Shown: piece by piece, positions 1 through 8,512 of the stretch
How positions within the stretch are numbered: the first letter of the stretch is position 1
Layout: each line of letters starts with the position of its first letter
From: Sphingobacterium athyrii
Lineage (GTDB): Bacteria > Bacteroidota > Bacteroidia > Sphingobacteriales > Sphingobacteriaceae
Assembly (NCBI RefSeq): GCF_003071065.1
Contig: NZ_QCXX01000004.1
Location: 620,614-684,613 of the forward strand
DNA: 64,000 bases
Reading direction: 5' to 3'
Made by a program: the position numbers and the translations under genes
The notes under the pieces: model-generated
What the model was told of the DNA's origin: nothing
Database searches by the model: none
Seen by the model: only the letters and a program-made list of their open reading frames with translations

Positions 1-161
1 TAACCATAAAACTTAAAAATGCGCCTTTTACTGCAAAGGAAAACAAGCAGGTAGAAATGGGCGGTAAAAAGCTTGATGATGGCGTGGCACGTAATGATGC
101 CAATGCCAAAGGGACCTTGAGCATTATCGAAGCCGATATACATCAGGTGTTGGTTAATTAG
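1..161 (+). CDS. C-terminal fragment of an unidentified protein (cut by left edge)
   Basis: An open frame (codons starting at position 3) runs in from the left edge and stops with TAG at 159-161, giving about 52 residues that end in ADIHQVLVN. No family can be named from this tail. It lies 38 nt before rhaM on the same strand, so it probably belongs to the same rhamnose/pectin operon and may be a further carbohydrate-active enzyme; that is inference from position only. Confidence 0.6.
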   Translation, partial: TIKLKNAPFTAKENKQVEMGGKKLDDGVARNDANAKGTLSIIEADIHQVLVN

Positions 162-199
162 GATTATACTGTAACACTAAAATAGTTTAATAACTCGAA

Positions 200-511
200 A
201 TGGAGAAAATAGCATTTAAGATGAAATTAAAACCAGGCATGTCTGCGGAGTATCAGCGGAGACATAATGCGATCTGGCCGGAATTAACAGCCTTATTGCG
301 CGAAAATGGAGTATCTGATTACAGTATTTTTTTGGATGAGGAGACGGATACCTTATTTGCTGTTCAGTATCTTTCAGGGCATTCCTCGCAAGAATTGGGC
401 AAGGAAGCGATTGTCCAGCAGTGGTGGGATTATATGCATGATATCATGGACGCAAATCCGGATCGTTCCCCAGTTTCGATAAATTTGAAAAAAGTATTTC
501 ACATGGATTAG
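200..511 (+). CDS. rhaM: L-rhamnose mutarotase
   Basis: The 103-residue product matches the length and sequence pattern of the RhaM family, cytoplasmic enzymes that interconvert alpha- and beta-L-rhamnopyranose so the sugar can enter catabolism. The segment YQRRHNAIWPEL places Tyr18 and His22 where the family has its active-site residues, and the QWWDYMHDIMD stretch (about 74-84) is the conserved tryptophan-rich part. There is no signal peptide, which fits a cytoplasmic enzyme. The next gene, a GH106 alpha-L-rhamnosidase, starts only 12 nt downstream, so the two are almost certainly co-transcribed: one releases rhamnose, the other prepares it for isomerisation. The rhamnose isomerase, kinase and aldolase genes are not in this window. 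Confidence 0.95.
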   Translation: MEKIAFKMKLKPGMSAEYQRRHNAIWPELTALLRENGVSDYSIFLDEETDTLFAVQYLSGHSSQELGKEAIVQQWWDYMHDIMDANPDRSPVSINLKKVFHMD

Positions 512-523
512 GCCAATTTTAAC

Positions 524-3265
524 ATGAAGAAAATCTATATATCACTCGTGCTTGCCTGTAATCTGTTGGCTTTCGGTCGAACGATGGCGCAGGATTTATG
601 GCCAGCAGTTACCAAAGAAATGAAACCCTGGACGCGTTGGTGGTGGCTCGGTTCAGCGGTGGACAGAACTAACCTCGAACGGGAATTAACCTTGTTTGAA
701 AAAAGTGGGTTTGGCGGTGTTGAGATAACGCCTATTTATGGTGCAAAAGGGTTTGAATCCAATTATTTGACCTTTCTTTCTCCCCAATGGATGAATATGT
801 TGGGTGTAACAACAGATAAGGCTAATGCCTTGGGAATGGGGGTAGACATGAATTTGGGAACAGGTTGGCCTTTTGGGGGGGCTCAAATCAAAGAAAAGGA
901 TGCGGCAACAAAATTGATTCTGGATGAATTTGAATTGAAAAAAGGTGAAAAAATTACTTTCCCTTTGAAACCAAAAGACCCCAAACAACGTTATTTTTTC
1001 CTGCAAGCTTTACGCGCATTTAAATCCGATAATAGCGAAATTAATCTGGATGATTACAGTTCACATACCGATGGAACTTGGGAAGCGCCGACCGACGTAC
1101 GTTTATTGGCTGTATTCTCAGGAAGAACGGGGCAAAAAGTGAAACGTGCAGCCCCTGGTGGCGAGGGGTATACCTTAGACCACCTGGGTAAAACATCTGT
1201 CGCATCTTATTTTAATAGGTTTGCAGAAGTTTTCAATGGAAAACAATTAAATGTCCGCGCATTTTTTAATGATAGCTACGAAGTATATGGCGCGAACTGG
1301 ACAGATGAATTTTTACAATCGTTCGAACGAATAAAGGGATATAAACTGCAGGATAATCTTTTGGATTTTGCAGGAAAGGGAGGAAATGAAAATAAAACAG
1401 CACGTCTAAAATCTGATTATCGTGAAGTTGTAAATGCGTTACTGGCCAACAACTTTTTGATCCCATTTACAGATTTTGCCCATCGCTATCAAGCGATTTC
1501 AAAAAATCAAGCGCATGGATCTCCAGGAAACCTGATTGATTTATATGCCGATACAGATATTCCCGAGTGTGAAACCTTCGGTTCCAGTAGTTTTGCTATT
1601 CCCGGATTAAGACGTGACACTGCCGATATTCGTAATGTAGACCCGGATCCAATAATGGCTAAGTTTGCAACCTCAGCAGCAAATGTGTATGGGAAGAAAT
1701 ATACTTCTTCGGAGACGTTCACTTGGTTGACGGAACATTTTAAAACCTCCTTGTCACAAACGAAACCCGAAGTTGAACAATTATTCCTGGCGGGGGTGAA
1801 TCATGTGTTCTACCATGGGACAACCTATTCGCCTAAAAATGTTCCCTTTCCGGGTTGGTTATTCTATGCGTCTGTTAACTTTGTTCCCCAAAATTCATTC
1901 TGGGATCACCTATCCGGTTTGAACCAATATATTACACGTGTCCAATCCATTCTACAGTCCAGTCGTGCCGACAATGAATTGTTGGTGTATTGGCCCATTT
2001 ACGATATTTGGAACAATGCCAAGGGGATGGATAAAGCGTTGAAGGTTCATGATGTTGACGAGTGGTTGCACCCAACGCAATTTTATAAACAAAGTGTTCA
2101 ACTACAGAAACGTGGGTATAGCTTTGATTTTGCCACAGATAAAATTCTGGCGGGAACAACTGTAAACGACGGAAAACTAAAGACTTCGAAGGATGCGATC
2201 CCGTATCGAGCGATTTATATCCCTGCCTGTCATTATTTTTCCGAAGTGACGCTTCAGAAAATTTTAGAAATGGCGAAGCAAGGAGCAACTGTCATTTTCC
2301 AACAATTACCGCAGGAAGTACGTGGGTATAATCAATTGGATGAACGCACTGCGCTATTCAATAAATTAATTACGTCGCTTGGTTTTGAAAAAAATAATGC
2401 GAACCAGTATACGGCTTTTGGAAAAGGTAAAATCTATCTGACGACGGATGTCAATTCAGCCCTCGAAACAGAACAGATCGCACCCGAACGAATTAACCAA
2501 ACAGGGTTGAAATTTTCAAGGAGAGTCTCTGGTAAGGATACGTATTATTATTTGGTCAATCACAGCGGGCAGACCGTGGATCGTAGTATGACGCTAAATG
2601 CTCAGGCTAAATATTATTCTTTTTTGGATCCGCAGACGGGAAGAGTATTTAAGTTACCATCAAGGGATGGTAAAATACGGGTGCAGATTCCTTCGGGTTA
2701 TTCTTGGATCATTTTGGCTTCTGAGCAGCAAGCCGTGGAACCATTCCGCTATCAAGATGAATTGATTCAAGTGACTCAATTGGATCATGATTGGAAAGTG
2801 AGCTTTATTTCAGGAGGATCTGTTTTACCGCATGCTAGAAAAATCGGTCGACTGTCATCCTGGACGGAATGGGGCGACAAGGATGCGATCAATTTTTCGG
2901 GTACCGCAGCGTATGAGAAAACATTTTCCATCGAGAAGGATCAATCGAAATCTTACCTGTTGAAGCTTGGGCGTGTTGCTGAAAGTGCTCGTGTATTTAT
3001 TAATGGAAAGGATGCGGGTATTTTATGGTCGATACCCTTTCAACAGGATGTCACCAAGTGGTTGGTCAATGGAGAAAATAAAATCCGTATCGAGGTTGCT
3101 AATCTAATGGCAAACCGTATTCGTCAGCTGGATCAGCAAAAATTTGCCTGGCGTAATTATCATGAAATAAACTTTGTCAATATCAACTATAAAAACTTTG
3201 ATGCCAGCGATTGGAAACCAATGGAAAGTGGTCTGATCGGCCCTGTGACTTTGTGGAGTTATTAG
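524..3265 (+). CDS. GH106 alpha-L-rhamnosidase, secreted
   Basis: This 913-residue protein starts with a Sec signal peptide (about 1-22, ending TMAQ) and continues with the GH106 hallmark opening: KPWTRWWWLGSAVD followed by a GGVEITPIYG block (about 75-85). The family removes non-reducing terminal alpha-L-rhamnose, typically from rhamnogalacturonan-type pectin side chains. The middle segment around VNHVFYHGTTYSP (about 423-436) and the LVYWPIYDIW block are also typical. The last 150 residues (RVAESARVFINGKDAG, GENKIRIEVANL) look like a jelly-roll sugar-binding domain often found at the C terminus of these enzymes. The length is normal for the family. It lies 12 nt after rhaM. Exact linkage specificity cannot be read from sequence. 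Confidence 0.9.
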   Translation: MKKIYISLVLACNLLAFGRTMAQDLWPAVTKEMKPWTRWWWLGSAVDRTNLERELTLFEKSGFGGVEITPIYGAKGFESNYLTFLSPQWMNMLGVTTDKANALGMGVDMNLGTGWPFGGAQIKEKDAATKLILDEFELKKGEKITFPLKPKDPKQRYFFLQALRAFKSDNSEINLDDYSSHTDGTWEAPTDVRLLAVFSGRTGQKVKRAAPGGEGYTLDHLGKTSVASYFNRFAEVFNGKQLNVRAFFNDSYEVYGANWTDEFLQSFERIKGYKLQDNLLDFAGKGGNENKTARLKSDYREVVNALLANNFLIPFTDFAHRYQAISKNQAHGSPGNLIDLYADTDIPECETFGSSSFAIPGLRRDTADIRNVDPDPIMAKFATSAANVYGKKYTSSETFTWLTEHFKTSLSQTKPEVEQLFLAGVNHVFYHGTTYSPKNVPFPGWLFYASVNFVPQNSFWDHLSGLNQYITRVQSILQSSRADNELLVYWPIYDIWNNAKGMDKALKVHDVDEWLHPTQFYKQSVQLQKRGYSFDFATDKILAGTTVNDGKLKTSKDAIPYRAIYIPACHYFSEVTLQKILEMAKQGATVIFQQLPQEVRGYNQLDERTALFNKLITSLGFEKNNANQYTAFGKGKIYLTTDVNSALETEQIAPERINQTGLKFSRRVSGKDTYYYLVNHSGQTVDRSMTLNAQAKYYSFLDPQTGRVFKLPSRDGKIRVQIPSGYSWIILASEQQAVEPFRYQDELIQVTQLDHDWKVSFISGGSVLPHARKIGRLSSWTEWGDKDAINFSGTAAYEKTFSIEKDQSKSYLLKLGRVAESARVFINGKDAGILWSIPFQQDVTKWLVNGENKIRIEVANLMANRIRQLDQQKFAWRNYHEINFVNINYKNFDASDWKPMESGLIGPVTLWSY

Positions 3266-3543
3266 GGGAAATCGATTGGATGTATTTACTGTAAATCATC
3301 CTTGACTGGTCAATTTTTCGCCATGGCAAGAAGTTTATATGGAGCTGTAGCTGGAATTGAAGACGATGAACCTGTTACATTAAAAAAAATAATAGTTGCA
3401 GAAAGCCCCATTTATGGGGCTTTTTGGTTTCTGTAACAGGCTGGATACACAAGAGCCTGTAAGTTCAGGATAGTTAGTTTAAAGAGATACTATAACTTCC
3501 AGTTACCAATATAAATCACAAATAACAATTTAAACTTCAACCC
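3266..3543 (+). other. Intergenic region between GH106 and first SusC gene
   Basis: This 278-bp gap holds an intrinsic terminator near 3402-3425 enclosed by a wider 9-bp inverted repeat (3371-3379 and 3432-3440). The remaining 100 bp before the SusC start should contain its promoter, but no clear TAnnTTTG box is visible. Confidence 0.6.
3402..3428 (+). terminator. Intrinsic terminator after the rhaM-GH106 unit
   Basis: The arms AAAGCCCCA (3402-3410) and TGGGGCTTT (3415-3423) form a perfect 9-bp stem with a TTTA loop, followed by a T-rich tail. It lies about 140 nt after the GH106 stop codon. Confidence 0.85.
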
Positions 3544-6500
3544 ATGAAAAATATCTTACGATATGGTACCGTAGTAATGGCCCAGTTGGCTTTGACTCAG
3601 GTATTATATGCTCAAGAACTGCTGAAGGGAAAAGTTGTTGACGATAAAAGTCAACCTATCAGCGGAGTGACTATCCTTGTCAACGGCAAAGGTAGTGGAA
3701 CAACGAATCAAAATGGTGAATTTGGTATCGTTGCCAAGCCAGGGGATAAAATTACCTTCACTTCGATAGAATACCTCACTAAAACCCTAAATGTAGCTAA
3801 CCTCTCGTTTTTACAAGTGAACTTGACACCTAAACAAGAATCGCTTGACGAGGTCGTTGTCATTGGTTATGGATCCCAAAAACGGACTAATCTTATTGCT
3901 CCAGTTTCAAAATTTAATGCTGAGAATCTCGATGAGCGTCCTATTGCGCGGGTTGATCAGGCCCTGATCGGGCAGATGTCTGGGGTGCGGGTTAAGCAAT
4001 CCACTGGTGTTCCAGGAAAAGGGTTAAGTGTGCAGGTTAGGGGATCGGGGTCTATCACTGCCGGAAGTGAACCTTTGTATGTCATTGATGGTTTTCCATT
4101 GTCGACGGCCTCACAGAATGGTTCGGGAAATTATGCTTCGGGAAATCCTTTGGATAATATGAACCCAAATGATATTGAATCTGTGGAAGTGCTCAAAGAT
4201 GCATCTGCAGCTGCGATTTATGGATCTAGAGCTGCAAACGGCGTCGTTTTGATTACAACAAAGCGCGGTAAGAGCGGCCAAGCTAAAGTGAGTCTGAATT
4301 CATATGTAGGCATTTCCGAGGCTTATAAGAAATTGGATATGCTCAATGGAGAAGAATGGATAGATAGAGCGGTCGAGATGATTAATGCACAGTGGGAAGC
4401 CTCGGGAGCAGGAAGGCTGGCCAGCCAAAGCAATGCTGAACGAAGGAAGATATTAGGCCTTGCCGATGGGACATACAATACAACCTATATGTACGATGAT
4501 CGATGGCTAGAGCCGGGACACCCAGGGCTTTACCTTATTAATTGGCAGGACGAAGCTTATCGGAAAGGGGTAATTCAAAACTATCAAGTTGCGGCTTCGG
4601 GTGCGACGGAGTTTGTCAATTATTATGTTTCAGGAAATTATCTCAATCAGCAAGGAATTGTCAAAGGCCTGGATTATAAAAATTATACCGCGAGAGCCAA
4701 TGTTGAAGTGAAACCCAATAAAAAGTTTGCATTTGGCTTAAACCTAGCTCCAACTTATTCTATTGGGAATGACCCCGGTGTGGAAGGAAAAGATAATATT
4801 ATGCATCAGATTTATTCCATGTCACCTGTGCAGGACCATCCTGCGGGGACAGTGAACGTTTTTGACAATGAAAAATATCCTTGGAGCACGTCGACAAATG
4901 ATCCAATTGCAAAATTGAACTATTATATCGGAGAAAATAAAATTTCACGTTTATTGGGGACAGTTTATGGGCAGTACAATATTTTGGAGAACTTGAATTT
5001 TAAGACAACGGTCAATTTGGATCAAACCGATAGCCGAAGCAATAGATTTCAGCCCTACACAGTAGGCGGTACCTTAGCTAATCGAACCAATAACCCGAAT
5101 CAGGCTACCTACGGATCCAATAATGTGTATCGGAAACAGACATTCGTTAATGAAAATACCTTAAACTATCACCTCAATATTGACAAACATGATATTACTG
5201 CTTTGCTGGGGCAGGCTTATAATTTTGATAAGCTTGAAACTTCTTCAATAACCTCGCAGGGAGGTTACACCAATAGCTCCATTACAACCTTAAATGGTGC
5301 GGTCGCGACGGTAGCCACAACAGGGGCGACGCAAAGTGTCTTGTTGTCTTATTTTGGACGGGTGCAATATGCCTATGATGGAAAATACCTTTTGTCAGGA
5401 AGCATTCGGCGGGATGGTTCATCACGTTTCGGATCCAACACAAAATGGGGCTGGTTTCCTTCGCTATCAATGGGTTGGCGTTTGTCAGAGGAGAATTTTA
5501 TGAAGCCGATTTCCTTTATTAATGAGCTGAAATTGCGCGGAAGTTATGGAGAGTCAGGAAATAATAATATTGGTGATTACAGTAGCATTGCCTTATTGGG
5601 ATTTTATAATTATTCGTTAAATGGCTTGTCAGCATCTGGACAGGCTCCAAGCAATATTATTAATCCAGATCTGAAATGGGAAAAATCCAGGACCTATGAT
5701 GTAGGGTTGGATTTTGGCTTATTGGGCTCGCGTATCACTGGCTCATTTGACTGGTATACACGCAAGAGCAGTGATTTATTATTAAATGTACCTTCTATGC
5801 TGGCTACCGGTTTTTCCTCCTATTTGGATAATGCCGGTGAAGTGAAAAGTAAAGGCTGGGATTTGGAGATTACTTCACATCAGATTAGAAAGTCCGATTT
5901 TTCATGGTCCACCTCTTTTAACATAAGTCATAATTCCAACAAGGTAACAAAACTTGATGGTGAACAAAAAGAAATCTTAATCCCGTCTTCGTTTGATATC
6001 CAACATAGCCTTTTACGGATTGGTGAACCTATGTACAGTATTTATGTCGTTAAACAAGATGGTATACTGAGTCAAGCAGACATTGATGCCGGGGCGGCAT
6101 TGTATGGCAGCCAAAAGGCTGGTGATCCAAAATATGTAGATTCCAATGGTGATGGCGTGATCGATGCTAATGATCGTGTAATCGTGGGACATCCAAACCC
6201 CAGTTATACGTGGGGAATAACCAACAACTTTAAGTATAAAAATTTTGATTTGAGCTTTATGTTCCAAGGGCAAAATGGTGGGCATATCTATTCTTTGTTG
6301 GGTAGAGCACTGGGACGTACGGGCCAAGGGGCATCGGACAATGCACTCGGATTCTATCGGGATAGATGGCGTTCAGAAGATGATCCAGGAGAAGGTCGTG
6401 TGGGAAAAGCCTATTCAACCTTTGGACGGATTAAAAATACAGATTGGCTGTATTCTTCAGATTACTGGCGCCTACGCAATGTAACTTTAGGTTATAATAT

Positions 6501-6717
6501 GAGAGACTTGAAACTTGGGAGTCAGTCCAAACTTAGTTTAGTCCGTTTATTCGTGACATTGGAGAATTTTTGGGGAAAAGACAAGTATGACGGTGGTGTA
6601 AATCCAGAATCGTCCAATACGAATTTAAGTGGAAGTACTGATTATCCGGAAGCAGGTGATTATGGAGGCTTAGCAATTCCAAAAACAGTAACATTTGGTT
6701 TAAACGTAAATTTTTAA
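3544..6717 (+). CDS. SusC/RagA-type TonB-dependent outer-membrane transporter
   Basis: A 1057-residue protein with a signal peptide (about 1-24), an N-terminal carboxypeptidase-regulatory-like beta-sandwich (about 26-97), a TonB-box/linker segment LDEVVVIGYGSQKR (101-114), a plug domain with the SusC signature LKDASAAAIYGSRAANG (about 218-234), and a long beta-barrel ending in an aromatic residue (VNF). SusC proteins form the outer-membrane channel for oligosaccharides and work with a surface SusD lipoprotein, whose gene starts 4 nt downstream. Location between GH106 and the GH28/PL1 genes suggests a pectic oligosaccharide as substrate; this is an inference. The start is supported by the signal peptide that immediately follows it. 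Confidence 0.95.
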   Translation: MKNILRYGTVVMAQLALTQVLYAQELLKGKVVDDKSQPISGVTILVNGKGSGTTNQNGEFGIVAKPGDKITFTSIEYLTKTLNVANLSFLQVNLTPKQESLDEVVVIGYGSQKRTNLIAPVSKFNAENLDERPIARVDQALIGQMSGVRVKQSTGVPGKGLSVQVRGSGSITAGSEPLYVIDGFPLSTASQNGSGNYASGNPLDNMNPNDIESVEVLKDASAAAIYGSRAANGVVLITTKRGKSGQAKVSLNSYVGISEAYKKLDMLNGEEWIDRAVEMINAQWEASGAGRLASQSNAERRKILGLADGTYNTTYMYDDRWLEPGHPGLYLINWQDEAYRKGVIQNYQVAASGATEFVNYYVSGNYLNQQGIVKGLDYKNYTARANVEVKPNKKFAFGLNLAPTYSIGNDPGVEGKDNIMHQIYSMSPVQDHPAGTVNVFDNEKYPWSTSTNDPIAKLNYYIGENKISRLLGTVYGQYNILENLNFKTTVNLDQTDSRSNRFQPYTVGGTLANRTNNPNQATYGSNNVYRKQTFVNENTLNYHLNIDKHDITALLGQAYNFDKLETSSITSQGGYTNSSITTLNGAVATVATTGATQSVLLSYFGRVQYAYDGKYLLSGSIRRDGSSRFGSNTKWGWFPSLSMGWRLSEENFMKPISFINELKLRGSYGESGNNNIGDYSSIALLGFYNYSLNGLSASGQAPSNIINPDLKWEKSRTYDVGLDFGLLGSRITGSFDWYTRKSSDLLLNVPSMLATGFSSYLDNAGEVKSKGWDLEITSHQIRKSDFSWSTSFNISHNSNKVTKLDGEQKEILIPSSFDIQHSLLRIGEPMYSIYVVKQDGILSQADIDAGAALYGSQKAGDPKYVDSNGDGVIDANDRVIVGHPNPSYTWGITNNFKYKNFDLSFMFQGQNGGHIYSLLGRALGRTGQGASDNALGFYRDRWRSEDDPGEGRVGKAYSTFGRIKNTDWLYSSDYWRLRNVTLGYNMRDLKLGSQSKLSLVRLFVTLENFWGKDKYDGGVNPESSNTNLSGSTDYPEAGDYGGLAIPKTVTFGLNVNF

Positions 6718-6721
6718 GACG

Positions 6722-8227
6722 ATGAAAAAATTGAGTATATTTTTGTTGATCGCAGGTCTATTGGGATCTTGCAAAATGGATCTGGACCAGCAACCAATTT
6801 CGAATGCAACTTCAGATACGTACTTTAAGACAGCGAACGATTTTATTCAAGGATTGAATGCCATCTATAACAGTACGCGAGGATATCCTGATCGTCTGAT
6901 GAATCTTTCCGAGACACGATCGGATAACCTGTACGCGGTATCCGATGGCGGTGTACGTGATTGGGAAGGAATCAACAGTTTTCATAAAACGATTGCCAGT
7001 AATCCCTATGTAATTGAAGCTTGGCAAACAAATTTCAATGGTATATTTCGGGTAAACAATTATTTGGAGCAACTTTCGTCGAATGGGACTACAGCCATCA
7101 CGGATGAAAGTCTTCGCAATAGAATGGAAGGCGAGGCTCGGTTTCTACGTGCATTTTTTTATTTTGATTTGATTCGATACTTTGGAAAGGTGCCACTGAT
7201 CGACAAAGTTGTATCCGCCAGCCAAGCTAAAAATATTGGGCGGAGCAATGTCGAGGAGTTATATGCATTGATTATTGAAGATCTGAACAAGGCTATTAAT
7301 GCGCTTCCTGCCCCCAGTGCGTATGCGGTGACAGATAAAGGACGTGTCAATAAATATGCTGCAAAAATGCTGCTGGGATTGGTTTATATGACGCGATCAG
7401 GACCTGACTTAGGCATTGATGGGGCTGGGTTGAATAGCAATGAATGGGCGAAAGCCTCGGAGCAATTTAACGATGTGATCACAAGTAATGAATTTAGTTT
7501 GTTGGCCAGCTACAATAGTATTTTTGATTATGGTAATGAGCGCAACAAGGAAGTGATCTTTAATATTGAATATTCGAGCGGTGCTAATCCTGTTGTTGGG
7601 GCAACCTTTCCTTGGGTACTTGTACCGGACAATTGGTTCAATTCACTCGGGCTAGCCACACAAGGGGGCTTGACGATTAGACCAGTATCTGAAGACTTGC
7701 TTAAACAGTATGATGCAGGCGATGGCAGGAAAACGTTCAGTATTCAGCAAGGATATACCTATGGTAACGTTGTTGAGACAAGATCTTTCGTAAAAAAATT
7801 TGTTGATTTAACTAAAGTACCAGCAAATCGAATGGATTGGCCCATCAATTACATTGTGTTTCGTTATACAGATCTATTGCTATTAAAAGCGGAATGTGTA
7901 TTGAATGGTGCTTCTGGTTCTACAACGACGGATGTGGATGCGGTTGTTAATCAAATTCGAAAACGCGCTGGATTGACAACAGCGCTAACCAATGTAACTA
8001 AATCTCAGCTGATGGACGAACGGAGACGGGAGTTTATCGGTGAGGGAACACGCTGGTTTGATCTGATACGTAGCGGAACAGTCGAATCTGTTATGAAGGC
8101 TTGGATCACGAAGGACGATGTAGCAAAACAAATGTCTGCTTTTCAAGTAAACTATGTGTTATACCCAGTACCACAATCTGAGCTCGACAATAGCCCGGGC
8201 TTGTATACCCAGAATCCGGGATATTGA
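6722..8227 (+). CDS. SusD/RagB-type surface glycan-binding lipoprotein
   Basis: A 501-residue lipoprotein with lipobox LLGSC (Cys17), followed by the usual SusD start and the helical TPR-like core (LRNRMEGEARFLRAFFYFDLIRYFGKVPL at about 127-156 is written in part: EGEARFLRAFFYFDLIRYFG). The C-terminal block DERRREFIGEGTRWFDLIRSG (about 438-458; key residues RRxEFxGEGxRWFDL) is diagnostic of the RagB/SusD family. It would sit on the outer face of the outer membrane as the lid of the SusC partner encoded 4 nt upstream. The length is typical. Ligand is unknown but probably a pectic oligosaccharide given its neighbours. Confidence 0.94.
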   Translation: MKKLSIFLLIAGLLGSCKMDLDQQPISNATSDTYFKTANDFIQGLNAIYNSTRGYPDRLMNLSETRSDNLYAVSDGGVRDWEGINSFHKTIASNPYVIEAWQTNFNGIFRVNNYLEQLSSNGTTAITDESLRNRMEGEARFLRAFFYFDLIRYFGKVPLIDKVVSASQAKNIGRSNVEELYALIIEDLNKAINALPAPSAYAVTDKGRVNKYAAKMLLGLVYMTRSGPDLGIDGAGLNSNEWAKASEQFNDVITSNEFSLLASYNSIFDYGNERNKEVIFNIEYSSGANPVVGATFPWVLVPDNWFNSLGLATQGGLTIRPVSEDLLKQYDAGDGRKTFSIQQGYTYGNVVETRSFVKKFVDLTKVPANRMDWPINYIVFRYTDLLLLKAECVLNGASGSTTTDVDAVVNQIRKRAGLTTALTNVTKSQLMDERRREFIGEGTRWFDLIRSGTVESVMKAWITKDDVAKQMSAFQVNYVLYPVPQSELDNSPGLYTQNPGY

Positions 8228-8243
8228 TATTTTAATGAATTGC

Positions 8244-8280
8244 ATCGCCCTTAGTATTTAAGGGCGATTTTTTTATTTTT
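8244..8280 (+). terminator. Intrinsic terminator after the first SusC/SusD pair
   Basis: A perfect 10-bp stem (ATCGCCCTTA at 8244-8253, TAAGGGCGAT at 8259-8268) with a GTATT loop is followed by a run of T residues to about 8280. It separates the first SusCD pair from the second. The rest of the 285-bp gap up to 8512 contains only a short CCTATT/AATAGG dyad (8393-8408) and AT-rich leader; no promoter box was recognised. Confidence 0.9.
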
Positions 8281-8512
8281 GGCGCCAGCCAATGACAGGA
8301 TTGAACAGGATGGTTATTATAAATCATCCTGTTATTTTTAGCCATCATTATAAGCCTGAGAGAAATCTTGATAATCTTTTTAAGTCAACCTGCCTATTAA
8401 AAAATAGGTAAAGATCATACAGCTTTTTCATTAGCTCGCTATAATGAAAATTGATTTTCACTACTGAAGGTCAACAAGGGAAAAAATAAAATAATACCTA
8501 AATAATACTTTA

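Noticed and set aside
3323-3436. Small open frame of 37 codons between GH106 and SusC
   Set aside because: It reads straight through the terminator hairpin, has no leader signal and no recognisable similarity.
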